Below are positions 34,765 to 44,108 of a stretch of 64,000 bases of DNA, piece by piece (the stretch's first letter is position 1; every line of letters starts with the position of its first letter). The notes under the pieces are model-generated. The model worked only from the letters and a program-made list of their open reading frames with translations, had not been told where the DNA came from and made no database searches. This DNA is from an aff. Roholtiella sp. LEGE 12411 (GTDB taxonomy: Bacteria > Cyanobacteriota > Cyanobacteriia > Cyanobacteriales > Nostocaceae): contig NZ_JADEXR010000002.1 in assembly GCF_015206995.1 (NCBI RefSeq), positions 1 to 64,000 on the forward strand. Direction: 5' to 3'. Both the position numbers and the translations under genes were made by a program.

Positions 34765-35808
34765 TCACTCAAATCCAGTTTCGCAAAAGGCTTTTAACAA
34801 ATCAATACAGTTAGCGATCGCTCCTAAATGGGCAATTTCATAGCCGTGTGTATTTTGTGTAGGAAATGCCAAACAAGCAGCACGAGCAACATGACCAAAC
34901 TTCATAGCAATTGATGCGTCGCTACCAAAACCACTTAAGGTTGCTAACTGCACTGGCATATCTAGATTTTTAGCACAATGGCGTAGTTGTCCATTCAAAG
35001 TCTCATCGTAAATGCTATAAGCGTCCTGATAAAGGAGCACAGGACTTTTGCCGTCCTCAATTGGGTATTCGGTTGATAGCGGACAAATTTCTAACGCAAT
35101 CAAAGCATCCAAACGCTGATTTTGAGTAAAAAATAGCGCTCCAATTGCCCCAACTTCTTCTTTTGCTGATGCTACTAGATAAACATCAATAGCTGGTTGT
35201 TTCAGGCTTTGAGTTAAGCCAAGCAGAATCGCGATAGAGGCTTTGTTATCCAGAGTGTAACTAGCAATATGATCTTTTAGCCTAATTGGCAGCTTGCGAT
35301 GCTTGCCAATCACCATTCTTGTTCCAGGTCGAATACCAGCGGCTTCTAGTTCTGTAGTAGAGAGTTTTGTTTCAATCCAGGCATTTTCCCATTTCAGGAC
35401 AGTATCTTCCTGCTGAACTTTTTGGGGGGATTCGTGGGAAACATGGCGTGAACCAAAGCTGAGAATGCCACTAATCGTTTTATGATCTCCGAGTAAATCT
35501 ACAACGCCTTCACCGTAAACCCAAGGATAAGAGCCACCGAGTTTGCGGACTTCGACGCGACCTTCATCGCCAAGAGTTTTGACAATTGCGCCAATTTCGT
35601 CTTTATGGGCTGTAATTGCGATCGCTCTGTATGGATTTTTTCCAGGAATTTTCGCAATGATATTATCAGCGCGATCGCACCAGACTTCTACGCCCAACTC
35701 TGTGAATCGCTGCAACAACAACTGGTTAATTTCCGTTTCTACACCACTAGGAGAATGATGCATTACCAATTCTTCAATAATTTGAAATAAGTGATCGTAA
35801 TCCCACAT
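34765..35808 (-). CDS. M42-family metallo-aminopeptidase
   Basis: This 347-residue cytoplasmic peptidase of the glutamyl-aminopeptidase/endoglucanase M42 family has the typical start MWDYDHLFQIIEELVMHHSPSGVE. Metal and catalytic residues lie in AIAITAHKDEIGAIV (His), SYTLDNKASIAILLGL (bridging Asp), VASAKEEVGAIGA (Glu pair) and FPTQNTHGYEIAHLGAI (His). Members form large tetrahedral complexes that trim peptides. The frame opens 29 codons earlier with a hydrophobic, repeat-like stretch; the ATG at 35808 is preferred. It follows the lipoprotein gene on the same strand, 112 bp apart. Confidence 0.9.
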   Translation of the reverse strand: MWDYDHLFQIIEELVMHHSPSGVETEINQLLLQRFTELGVEVWCDRADNIIAKIPGKNPYRAIAITAHKDEIGAIVKTLGDEGRVEVRKLGGSYPWVYGEGVVDLLGDHKTISGILSFGSRHVSHESPQKVQQEDTVLKWENAWIETKLSTTELEAAGIRPGTRMVIGKHRKLPIRLKDHIASYTLDNKASIAILLGLTQSLKQPAIDVYLVASAKEEVGAIGALFFTQNQRLDALIALEICPLSTEYPIEDGKSPVLLYQDAYSIYDETLNGQLRHCAKNLDMPVQLATLSGFGSDASIAMKFGHVARAACLAFPTQNTHGYEIAHLGAIANCIDLLKAFCETGFE

Positions 35809-35920
35809 TAATATATTGATTTGAAAAATTAATTTGGAGAAATTTTTGATTAGTTTTACTGCCAAGATTAATAGAATTTTTAACCCTTGTGGCAAAGTTA
35901 GGTACGCATAGGAAAAAGAC

Positions 35921-37306
35921 TTAGGTTGGCGATCGCTTTAACTTCAAAGCTTCAGCAGCCGATACACCCTCACCCTGAGTCCCAAAGTACCACAAAGCCG
36001 CAGCAGCTTCAGCGCGATTTACTGGCTTTTTGGGTTGAAACAGCGTCGTATAGCCAAATACCCGCCGAATATTTGATTGTTCACCATTCTGGAAATCAGC
36101 TAAAACTGCTCTTAAAGCCTTGGGGTCAATTTTTCCAGCATCCTGAAAACCCCAGGTTTGTTTAACCGCATCTAAATTGGCAGAGGGTAAAGCTTGGCGA
36201 GTATCCAGGGGTAATTTCCACAGCACCAATTGCTCCCGTGTTAGGGGTGCATCAGGACGAAACAAAACCGTTGTAGAATCTCCAGATAAGGCACTAGGAA
36301 TTAACCCAGCTTCGGCTAATCCCTGAATTAATGGAAAATCAGGGTCTTTTGCCGACACATCACTGAAAGCTGATTGAGTGCTTTCTGATGCTAAACGAAT
36401 TTGCTTAGCTGGATTGCTATCATACATGGCATTATTAGCAGCAACTAGCCAACGAGCGTATTCCCGACGGCTGACGATTTTACCAGGTTGAAACTGGTTA
36501 GTTGTGGCGATATCACTCTTAGTAGGCTGTGATTCTATAGACAAAACACCTAATGCAGCTAAATCTTGTACATGTTGCTGCCATTCTTGTGGTACTTTAT
36601 TGAGATCGTTGAATTTCTGAGATTCAGACGTATCTGTCGGAGTTGTTTTACTACTAGACGTGTTTCCTGGTTGCACTGCCAGATTTGTGGGTGACACTGG
36701 CCCAATGAACTGTGGATCTGCTGGTTTGGGAATGTCGTTAGTAGTTTCGTTAGGATTTGTAGGTTGTAGCGTTGCTGTACTATTTGGTACGTACTCAATC
36801 CGTAATTCAGTGGCTGTTTGAGGTTGATTGGGTGTGGCGTTGGTGACTGATTGCGCCTGAATGGAAACCTTCAACAGCAAATCGTTGCGACGTGCTTCAA
36901 AAGTACCTCCAGCTTCATCTGTTGGCTGTTGCAAAATCTGCCAATTGTTTGTCTGAAATTGGCTGCGATAAAAATCGGCAATAAAATTGCTGGGATCAGA
37001 ACTTAGCCAGCGACTTGATATTCTGTTTTCTGAGCCATTAGCAGGTGTGACTTCCTGTAGCTTGGCATTGGGATATAACGGGATATCTTTGGGAAAATCA
37101 GTCGGTAACTGAACCGTTGATTCGTTTTGCTGTGCTTGTGGTTCGTTACCTTTAGCTTCCCCAAAAACAGGATTGTTTTGGAGCTGCTGATCTGCGGCCA
37201 AAGACTGCTCAATATTTTTGGCAGTTGGACTGTTAGCACAGGCTGTTAACGAAGTGAGTAAAACAGCTAAACTCAGAAATACAGCTGGACGTTTACAGGG
37301 AAGCAC
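35921..37306 (-). CDS. SLH-domain lipoprotein
   Basis: The 461-residue protein has a signal peptide with lipobox LTAC (residues 20-23), so Cys23 should be lipid-modified. A region rich in Gln, Asn, Thr and Pro links a DUF-like domain (LYPNAKLQEVTPANGSENRISSRWLSSDPSNFIADFYRSQF, about 76-116) to an SLH-like C-terminal half (about 240-455: GKIVSRREYARWLVAANNAMY, LFRPDAPLTREQLVLWKLPL, KKPNRAEAAAALWYFGTQ-type repeats). It probably links a membrane to the cell wall. It precedes the M42 gene in the same direction. Confidence 0.83.
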   Translation of the reverse strand: MLPCKRPAVFLSLAVLLTSLTACANSPTAKNIEQSLAADQQLQNNPVFGEAKGNEPQAQQNESTVQLPTDFPKDIPLYPNAKLQEVTPANGSENRISSRWLSSDPSNFIADFYRSQFQTNNWQILQQPTDEAGGTFEARRNDLLLKVSIQAQSVTNATPNQPQTATELRIEYVPNSTATLQPTNPNETTNDIPKPADPQFIGPVSPTNLAVQPGNTSSSKTTPTDTSESQKFNDLNKVPQEWQQHVQDLAALGVLSIESQPTKSDIATTNQFQPGKIVSRREYARWLVAANNAMYDSNPAKQIRLASESTQSAFSDVSAKDPDFPLIQGLAEAGLIPSALSGDSTTVLFRPDAPLTREQLVLWKLPLDTRQALPSANLDAVKQTWGFQDAGKIDPKALRAVLADFQNGEQSNIRRVFGYTTLFQPKKPVNRAEAAAALWYFGTQGEGVSAAEALKLKRSPT

Positions 37307-37367
37307 AGGAAATCACACATTGAGTTTCAATTCCTACCCTAGCGCAGACTGTCGAAATTTAATTTGC

Positions 37368-38483
37368 CTATCTATAAGTTTTTGCTAATACCTTAGGACT
37401 GAGTTTGCAACAAATTTCCAGTAATTGAGTAGCAGCACGGGCTGGAGAAAAGTTCTCGGCGACATATTGACTGGACTGGAAGCCTCGTTTAATTGCTTCA
37501 TCTGGATTATTCAAGCAGTACCTCATACAGCTAGCTAATCCTTCTGCATCTTCATTTTCAAAAAACAGGCTGTGTGGTCCAGCAACTTCTGGCAATCCTC
37601 CCATTTTTGAGACAATGGAGCAGGTTTGAACGCTAGAGGCTTCTAGCACTACGTAACCTGCTGGTTCTTGCCAGCGAGAAGGAGCGGCCAAAGCTAGCGC
37701 ATCCTGAACTTTTACAAGTGCTTCTTGATTAGGAAGTTTACCCAAAAAACTAACGTAGCTTAAAATCCCTAAATCAGATGCTAGCTGTTTCAATTCACTA
37801 GCTTGTATTCCATTACCAATTATTAAAACTTCAAACTCATGATTCTCTTCTTGCAAAATTCGTACTGCTTTTAATAAAATATCAACTCCCTTACTTCCAT
37901 CTAATCTGCCTAGAAAAACAAATTTGTATGGATTAGATAATAGTTTTAGATGCTTTTGCTGGTTTTTTTTGTTAATTTCTATGGGATTATATAAAGTCTC
38001 CACTGACCAAGGAAAGGCACTAGATTCGGCCAAAAAATTACTACAAGCTGTATGATAGTCAGCTATTAGTGCAGTAGAAAGCCGGATAGCTAGTCGCATC
38101 CATTTTACGGCAGTGTGCAATTTCCACTTTAAAGGATAGTTAGCTTTAGGTAATGTGTGTTTTAATTCTGCTTGCAACCGTTTGCCAAATGTCATCGTCT
38201 CATAATTAATATGCGTCGTATGATAAAAAGAATAATGATATTTAATAACTATTTTTTTACCCAACGCTTTGCATAACAGTGCAAAAACTAAGTTATTTGA
38301 ATTCATGTGAACTATATCAGCCCAAACAATATGGTTCAACCATTTCATCAAATTGTCTTGTTTGGTGGAAATAGTTTTAATTTCAATTCCCCTAGTTTCA
38401 AGTTCTGGGATAATAGAATAAATATAAGTTAAAACACCAGCAATTTCGTTCTCAGAATGACGGTGCTGAATTAAAAGCTTCAT
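37368..38483 (-). CDS. Glycosyltransferase family 4 (GT-B)
   Basis: This 371-residue enzyme has a Rossmann-like N-terminal domain (MKLLIQHRHSENEIAGVLTYIYSIIPELETRGIEIKTIS) and the GT4 donor domain VFLGRLDGSKGVDILLKAVRILQEENHEFEVLIIGNG (about 186-222), with the E-x7-E motif in APSRWQEPAGYVVLEASSVQTCSIVSKMGGLPEV. It adds a sugar to a polysaccharide or lipid acceptor on the cytoplasmic side; substrate unknown. It lies upstream of the SLH lipoprotein gene in the same direction. Confidence 0.9.
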   Translation of the reverse strand: MKLLIQHRHSENEIAGVLTYIYSIIPELETRGIEIKTISTKQDNLMKWLNHIVWADIVHMNSNNLVFALLCKALGKKIVIKYHYSFYHTTHINYETMTFGKRLQAELKHTLPKANYPLKWKLHTAVKWMRLAIRLSTALIADYHTACSNFLAESSAFPWSVETLYNPIEINKKNQQKHLKLLSNPYKFVFLGRLDGSKGVDILLKAVRILQEENHEFEVLIIGNGIQASELKQLASDLGILSYVSFLGKLPNQEALVKVQDALALAAPSRWQEPAGYVVLEASSVQTCSIVSKMGGLPEVAGPHSLFFENEDAEGLASCMRYCLNNPDEAIKRGFQSSQYVAENFSPARAATQLLEICCKLSPKVLAKTYR

Positions 38484-38960
38484 GCGTAAATCGACTATTT
38501 AGATATTTTTATTAATAATGTTAAGTTTAATGATTTAATTTAGCTCCCTGGGCATTAGTGGATTGGAGGTTTATACTTAGGTTGATTAATACTTGTCTAG
38601 TTTGCGTAAGTAAGTAGCCTCAGTTATACTCAAAAATTTTCCCTACGGATAAAGTGATCTCTAAAAAAATGAGTAAACGGTAGCTTTTGCTACCGTATTG
38701 TCTTTTGTCTACAGCCATTAGGTTTTGATAATCCCCATGCTTATTTATAGAGTTCCCTAAAATTCTGGCAAAGTAACATTTACAGAAAAAATTATAACTA
38801 AGCCTAAAAGACTCGCCAGGCATAAGTTATGAGGTTTTGGTGATTAAGGTAGGGTTCTTTAAATCTTCATGGGATGCGAAAACTGATTGAAAACTTGCCA
38901 AAGAACGGTGTAGCTGTCATCTAATGCTTAGTAAACTAACTAGAAGCGATCGCCAACTAC
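38484..38960. other. Gap upstream of the GT4 gene
   Basis: Contains no supported gene. A perfect hairpin ACGGTAGC/GCTACCGT with loop TTTT lies at 38677-38696. A 67-residue frame across it (38620-38823, minus) has no coding character. Confidence 0.45.
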
Positions 38961-39288
38961 CTAAAGTGATAGACTGAGAGTAAATCCCCCCTTAGCCTCA
39001 TCCAATGAGGGAAATGGACAACGTTTTCTAAGACTGGCTTGCAGTCGATTCTGGAGACTATTCATCTGAGAATGGTAAGCTGAATAAGGCGATACGCGGA
39101 AAATGCCAGTTTTAGGCAATTCCAGGAACTTAGCGTGAGTTTGCAGTTCTTGGGAATCGAGGTCATAGGCAAAGCGGTCAAGAGTACTGAATGGTTGGTC
39201 ACAAAAGTTTATATCGGCTTTTGCTGTTCTGAACTTCGGTAGCTCAGTACTAAGTTTGGCTAAGGGGAAATGCTTATGGAGAAATCAA
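38961..39288 (-). pseudogene. Start-less reading frame, likely 3' remnant of a gene
   Basis: On the minus strand a frame without an early ATG runs for about 108 codons between a TGA near 39289 and the TAG at 38961-38963. The product reads like a real protein: LAKLSTELPKFRTAKADINF, then CDQPFSTLDRFAYDLDSQEL, QTHAKFLELPKTGIFRVSPY and SAYHSQMNSLQNRLQASLRK. I cannot name it. Lack of a start and of an upstream continuation suggests a truncated, decaying gene between the glycosyltransferase and sasA. Confidence 0.55.
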
Positions 39289-39459
39289 CTCTCAAGGTGC
39301 ATAAAGATATGTTGATGTCAAAAACGCAGATCGGATAAGAGTATGAAGAATCTAAAATAGATATTAAATTGAGAACAAAGAACGACCATCGACAACCGTT
39401 AGTCCATTTTACTTTCCGTAAGCGTCGCCGGGTTGTTACCAGTGCTGAAACACGAATAC

Positions 39460-40647
39460 ATGCCAGTTTCCCAGGATCAGCCTATTTATTCTGAGGCTCC
39501 ACTCCATCTGTTACTGTTTGTTGATGGACGCCCAAAGTCCCGACAACAGGTACAACGAATACGTGCTTACTTAAAAGAATTGCAGGCTGAGTATAGTTTT
39601 GAACTTGAAATCATTGATGTCGGGCAACAACCCTACTTGGCTGAACACTTTAAATTGGTAGCAACACCAGCTTTAATCAAAATCCACCCGGAACCCCGGC
39701 AGGTTTTAGCAGGGAGTAATATAATTGCCCAATTGAAAAACTGGTGGCCTCGCTGGCAAATTGCTGTAGATGCTTACTTAAAATTACAGGAGGATTTACA
39801 AGAACGTGTAGAGGAAAATAGTCGGGCGACATCACCTAAATCTACAATCGCCTCAGTTGCTGTTTCCGCTGAATTGATAAGACTTTCAGACGAAATTTTT
39901 AGCTTGAAGCAGGAAAAAGATAAGCTCCAGGAGCAGCTACAGTTTAAAGACCGGGTGATAGCAATGTTGGCACACGATCTCCGCAATCCGCTAACTGCTG
40001 CCGCGATCGCTATTGAAACTCTCCAATCTAACTACAATTTAGATACAGGTGAGTTTGTGCGCCTCAAACCAGCCATGACGGTGCATTTATTAAAGCAAGC
40101 CCGCAGTCAGACTAAAACTATTGACCGAATGATTACTGACCTTTTGCACGTAGGTCGTGGTAACGACACTGAGCTACCAATCATACCACAAAAGGTAGAG
40201 TTAGGCAAAATTTGCCTGGATGTATTGGAGGAATTGCGCGATCGCTACACCGCCAAATCCCAAAATATAGACACAGATATCCCCAAAGACTTACCCTGTG
40301 TCTATGCCGATCCAGAACGTATACGACAAGTATTGATGAATCTGTTAGACAATGCCATTAAATATACCCCAGAAGGGGGGAAAATAAGCATTGCTGGACT
40401 GCACCGTACTACCCAAAAAGTTCAGTTCAGTATTGGCGACTCTGGCCCTGGTATTCCTGTAGAAAATTGCGATCGCATCTTTGAAAATCACTTCCGCCTG
40501 CAACGCGATGAAGGCACAGAAGGTTATGGCATTGGTCTTTGTTTATGCCAACGGATTATCAGGTCACATTACGGTCAAATTTGGGTAGACACTGCTCCCT
40601 ATGGCGGAGCATGGTTCCACTTCACATTGCCAGTTTACCCATCTTAG
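39460..40647 (+). CDS. sasA: Circadian output histidine kinase SasA
   Basis: This 395-residue cytoplasmic kinase has an N-terminal KaiB-like thioredoxin-fold domain (about 15-103: [28 protein letters not shown]) that binds KaiC, then a coiled coil, the HisKA H-box [17 protein letters not shown] with His172, and HATPase motifs (N box [40 protein letters not shown]). It passes the KaiC rhythm to the response regulator RpaA. No kai genes are in this window. The frame opens at a TTG (39433); the ATG at 39460 is preferred. Confidence 0.94.
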   Translation: MPVSQDQPIYSEAPLHLLLFVDGRPKSRQQVQRIRAYLKELQAEYSFELEIIDVGQQPYLAEHFKLVATPALIKIHPEPRQVLAGSNIIAQLKNWWPRWQIAVDAYLKLQEDLQERVEENSRATSPKSTIASVAVSAELIRLSDEIFSLKQEKDKLQEQLQFKDRVIAMLAHDLRNPLTAAAIAIETLQSNYNLDTGEFVRLKPAMTVHLLKQARSQTKTIDRMITDLLHVGRGNDTELPIIPQKVELGKICLDVLEELRDRYTAKSQNIDTDIPKDLPCVYADPERIRQVLMNLLDNAIKYTPEGGKISIAGLHRTTQKVQFSIGDSGPGIPVENCDRIFENHFRLQRDEGTEGYGIGLCLCQRIIRSHYGQIWVDTAPYGGAWFHFTLPVYPS

Positions 40648-40679
40648 TCGAGAGTAAGTCTGACAAAGGATAATTGAAA

Positions 40680-41702
40680 TTAGCTTGAGACAATGCGATC
40701 GCGCCCCTCTGCTTTTGCTCGGTAAAGTGCCTTATCTGCACTCACAATTAAATCGGAAGGTGAAGATTCCCAAGTGGGAATAACAGTTGCCACCCCCATA
40801 CTCAAAGTTACATACTGACTAACGGCAGATCCGTCATGAACAATTTGTAAATCTCTGACTCCTGCTTGCATTGCCGTGGCAACATGAAACGCACCGGCAG
40901 CATGGGTGTTTGGCATAATCACAGCAAATTCTTCGCCGCCATAACGCGCTAGTAAATCTTGATATTTTTGCGCCTTCCGATTTAAAACAGCACCCACCTG
41001 TTGTAAGCAAACATCTCCAGCAGGATGTCCATATTTATCATTATAAAATTTAAAAAAGTCTATATCACACAAGATCAGCGATAGGGGAGATTCTTCCTGT
41101 GCTAGATTAATCCATTGAGTATTAAGATAATCGTCAAAGCGACGACGATTAGCCAATCCAGTTAAGCCATCTACGTTTGCCAGGTGCTGCAAAGCTTGGT
41201 TTGCTGCCTCTAATTGCTTGTATACTTGCGCTTGTTGCAACAGTCGTCGCAACCGCTGGCGCAATACTGGCCAGTGAATTGGCTTGGTGATGTAATCTGT
41301 TGCCCCTGCTTCAAAGGCACGGTCTACGGACTCTTCATCATTTAAACTGGTAATCATCAATATAGGAGTACGCTCCCATAACTTGGAAATAACCGTACTA
41401 CCAAGAGCAGAATCAGTATCAAATGTTGCGAGTGCCGATATCAAATTATTTCTGGCAATCTGGAGCAACTGCTTACAGCATGTAAAGCCATCCATTTCTG
41501 GCATTATAGCATCTAGCAAAACTATATCTGGTTTAACAGTCTCGTAAGCATCTAAACACTGCTTACCATCAGAAACCTCGACTACTCGATAGCCATCTTT
41601 TTCCATAGCTTTACGCAACAGTAGTCGGATGGTCTTGTCATCATCAGCCACTAGAATCACAGGAGGTTGCTTAGAAAGAGGAAATGGGCTTATGCCTGAC
41701 AT
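40680..41702 (-). CDS. PleD-like response regulator with diguanylate cyclase domain
   Basis: This 340-residue protein has a receiver domain (VILVADDDKTIRLLLRKAMEKDGYRVVEVSDGKQCL, phospho-Asp in IVLLDAIMPEMDGF) extended by an insertion of about 20 residues (NLISALATFDTDSALGSTVISKLWER), then a GGDEF domain with RYGGEEF. It should make c-di-GMP when phosphorylated. The inhibitory I-site normally reads RxxD; here it is KYQD. The frame extends to 41828 but MSGISPFPLSKQPPVILVADD at 41702 is the natural start. It is convergent with sasA, 32 bp apart. Confidence 0.88.
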   Translation of the reverse strand: MSGISPFPLSKQPPVILVADDDKTIRLLLRKAMEKDGYRVVEVSDGKQCLDAYETVKPDIVLLDAIMPEMDGFTCCKQLLQIARNNLISALATFDTDSALGSTVISKLWERTPILMITSLNDEESVDRAFEAGATDYITKPIHWPVLRQRLRRLLQQAQVYKQLEAANQALQHLANVDGLTGLANRRRFDDYLNTQWINLAQEESPLSLILCDIDFFKFYNDKYGHPAGDVCLQQVGAVLNRKAQKYQDLLARYGGEEFAVIMPNTHAAGAFHVATAMQAGVRDLQIVHDGSAVSQYVTLSMGVATVIPTWESSPSDLIVSADKALYRAKAEGRDRIVSS

Positions 41703-42739
41703 GAGTTGCGTTCCACAGAAAATGAAAGTATTGAGTAGAGGTAAGCCAGGAAAAACCTTGCCTCCATAACCAAATTGCCTATGAGCAGTAGTTTTATTGC
41801 AGCTATCAGATTCCCACTTGACGGTCAATTTAGCAGAACAGATGTGAACAACAAATGTGTGATGTGTGAAATTAGTAACTTTCGGAACTATCCTAAAAAT
41901 AAGCTGTGCTGCGATCGCATAAAGGTTATTTATTCCTCATAAATGTTAAAACTTGTAGAAAAGGTATGTCTTGCTTCACAAATACCTTTTTTCTGACAAT
42001 AGACTGCTCAAAACAATTGAGCTAAGCAAGCTCCAGATGACTAGGTTTCACAGACAATATATTTAGAATGCAAAGGCAGTTTTTGCTTTTTTTCAATCAT
42101 GGTTATGGTAATGAACGTTAGTTTTATCTTTCCCCAGCGGTAAAGTGAAATGTAATTATTTGGCAATTTTCTTGAAAACTTTAAATGTCCAGCTTAATTA
42201 TTTAGTTATCTAGGAATTTCTGAACCCAAATAAAATAGGGCAAAGCAAATACCACACCGCTACAAACAGTAGCTAATACTAAATGTTACTGCTGGGACTA
42301 AGCTGGCTGTACTCACTCAGAGGATTTGTAAAAGGTATCAGCGTTTAGGATAGTTACATAAAATGAAGACAAGACTGAAAGTGTAACTTTGTTCTCGATT
42401 GATTATAGGGTTAATAGACTAAGTAAAAATCCTTAATTATCTTCAATAAGATATACATATCTAGGGTAAATAAGATAGGCTGCTTTTTTATCCCAATTTG
42501 GTAGTTAAAATAATCTAAAATATAAAAATGCTAAATGAAAATTAATATATTTTACTTATAAGACTATAATTACTTACGAAAAGACATATATAGCGGATTT
42601 CATAAGGATAAAGCACAGTAGAATGGGCATTGCAATGCCCATTCTACAAGCTGAAAGACATATAAAACAGTCCTATTAGTACACAAAAACAACTACAAGC
42701 GCAAAATCAAAATCTATTTACATTTACCAATTTTTTTAT
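41703..42739. other. Gap between the diguanylate cyclase and CRR7-like genes
   Basis: About 1 kb without a supported gene. It is AT-rich, has one HIP1-like site near 41912, and holds the 30-nt palindrome at 42618-42647. No RNA gene is recognisable by eye. Confidence 0.5.
42618..42647. repeat. 30-nt perfect palindrome
   Basis: GTAGAATGGGCATTG is followed directly by its exact complement CAATGCCCATTCTAC, with no loop. It lies 93 bp upstream of the CRR7-like start. Similar GGGCATTGCAATGCCC sequences are, as I recall, dispersed in Nostoc genomes. Confidence 0.9.
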
Positions 42740-43000
42740 ATGCCAGATCCATTAATGTATCAACAGGATGTTTTTGTCGTTCTAGAAACAAACCAACCAG
42801 AACAATTTCTTACAGCATCAGAGTTATTAAAAAAGCTCAAAAAAATTATTCGACAACTAAACTTTCAAGATTTGCCGCCAGATTTACAAAAGTTTGATGC
42901 TGTGGAAGCCCAAGCCCAATATTTACTCGACACTAGTTGCGAGTTAGATATTGGGCCTGGACAATATTTGCAGTGGTATGCAGTTCGCTTAGAAAAGTAA
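42740..43000 (+). CDS. CRR7-like NDH-1 assembly/stability protein
   Basis: This 86-residue soluble protein matches the 'chlororespiratory reduction 7' family: MPDPLMYQQDVFVVLETNQPEQFLTASELLKKLKKII at the start and DLQKFDAVEAQAQYLLDTSCELDIGPGQYLQWYAVRLEK at the end. In plants CRR7 is needed for accumulation of the chloroplast NDH complex, so a role with cyanobacterial NDH-1 is likely by homology. It stands alone, with a heptamer repeat array directly downstream. Confidence 0.78.
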   Translation: MPDPLMYQQDVFVVLETNQPEQFLTASELLKKLKKIIRQLNFQDLPPDLQKFDAVEAQAQYLLDTSCELDIGPGQYLQWYAVRLEK

Positions 43001-43035
43001 TTTTTGAAGTAACAGTCAATTGGCAGCATTCGTAA

Positions 43036-43070
43036 CTATTGACTATTGACTATTGACTATTGACTATTGA
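43036..43070. repeat. Five perfect CTATTGA heptamers
   Basis: Five head-to-tail, identical copies of CTATTGA between two convergent genes. This is a textbook short tandem repeat of heterocystous cyanobacteria. The array runs to within 20 bp of the neighbouring stop codons. Confidence 0.95.
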
Positions 43071-43619
43071 CTCTTTTTGAGTAGTAATCAGCGCCAGTTC
43101 AATTTTTTTTTCATCTGGCTGTGTAATTTCAACCTTTACTCCTGGCCCAAAAAAACTAGTCATTTTTTCCTGCTTTTTTTGCCACATATCAATTTGGATC
43201 AGAGGCGAATCAAATTCTAAAATCAAGATATAAGACCCATTGACTTCCGTTTCTCGTAACCCTGTAACTATAGGTCGTTCTTCATCCGTAGGACTCAGTC
43301 CTAAAAAAGAAAGTGCCGTATCTAGATGAGCATCTTGACCATAGCAATATCGAGTAATGTCTTTGCGGATTTTATTTTGAGTAACAGTTGCTTGCTGCTC
43401 GCGCAGCATTAATATCGACGGTGTTGTAATTTGACTAAAGGGTATGGGCTTGAGTTCATTAGCTTTGAGCGCCAGCCCACCCAACAATAGAGGAATACCG
43501 TAAAAAAATCCTACAAGGTTAAGCGTGGCATTATTCACAGCGTAGGCGACAAAGCCGATGATGGTTAATATGCTGCCGATAGTCAAACCGAGTGTTCCCA
43601 AAGAAATTTGGCGTAGCAT
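43050..43619 (-). CDS. DUF2854 membrane protein
   Basis: This 189-residue protein has two N-terminal helices (about 9-29 and 34-51) and a soluble domain. LGTLGLTIGSILTIIGFVAYAVNNATLNLVGFFYGIPLLLGGLALKANELKP is the DUF2854 hallmark, shared with plant plastid proteins. Function is unknown, though a thylakoid location is plausible. The stop codon falls inside the CTATTGA repeat array, so the last few residues (KESIVNSQ) are coded by repeat sequence. Confidence 0.86.
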   Translation of the reverse strand: MLRQISLGTLGLTIGSILTIIGFVAYAVNNATLNLVGFFYGIPLLLGGLALKANELKPIPFSQITTPSILMLREQQATVTQNKIRKDITRYCYGQDAHLDTALSFLGLSPTDEERPIVTGLRETEVNGSYILILEFDSPLIQIDMWQKKQEKMTSFFGPGVKVEITQPDEKKIELALITTQKESIVNSQ

Positions 43620-43785
43620 GAGCTTAGATTACTATAAATTCTTAATACCTCAGTTTTATTATCATCGGCTATGAGTAACAGATTAGGGAAGGTGTTAGCT
43701 CAAACTACTAGAAAGTTCAGCGCCCAGAGGGTTGGATTTTGAGTTAACTTTAAACTTGAGGGTAGTCAAAGTTTGGAAGTAAATA

Positions 43786-43974
43786 ATGGATATACAGACG
43801 TTAAAAGAACGAATTGCGATAGTACAAAGTAAACGCGAGTACCTGCTGAATCTGCTGGAGCAACCAAACCTAGGAACATTAAAAATTGACGTAGATCAAG
43901 CTCTAGATGAACTGGACGAGTTAATTGATGAATTTAGACGTACTATTCCGCAAACACAAACAGAAGATAATTAA
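43786..43974 (+). CDS. Small coiled-coil hypothetical protein
   Basis: A 62-residue, highly charged, all-helical protein (DIQTLKERIAIVQSKREYLLNLLEQPNLGTLKIDVDQALDELDELIDEFRRT). Heptad spacing of Leu and Ile suggests a coiled-coil hairpin. No family name is known to me. A strong terminator-like hairpin follows. Confidence 0.65.
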   Translation: MDIQTLKERIAIVQSKREYLLNLLEQPNLGTLKIDVDQALDELDELIDEFRRTIPQTQTEDN

Positions 43975-44004
43975 GTCCAATTAGGCACTATCCCGGATAA
44001 TAAA

Positions 44005-44043
44005 TAGCGTCGGTGTAACCGTCTTACGGCTCTACCGACGCTA
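44005..44043. terminator. Bidirectional terminator-like hairpin
   Basis: TAGCGTCGGT (44005-44014) pairs perfectly with ACCGACGCTA (44034-44043), with an inner CCGT/ACGG stem. It lies between two convergent genes. Confidence 0.7.
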
Positions 44044-44108
44044 CTCAATAATGTATAAATAATTCCCAAATCCCCAGAATTTAGCTATGCCTAGATTTTC
44101 CAAGCCAT

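Noticed and set aside
34623-34814. Open frame across the tRNA-Thr gene
   Set aside because: It reads through a complete tRNA cloverleaf and has no protein-like continuation.
38620-38823. 67-codon minus-strand frame
   Set aside because: It crosses a perfect hairpin, has no family resemblance and is AT-rich like the surrounding gap.
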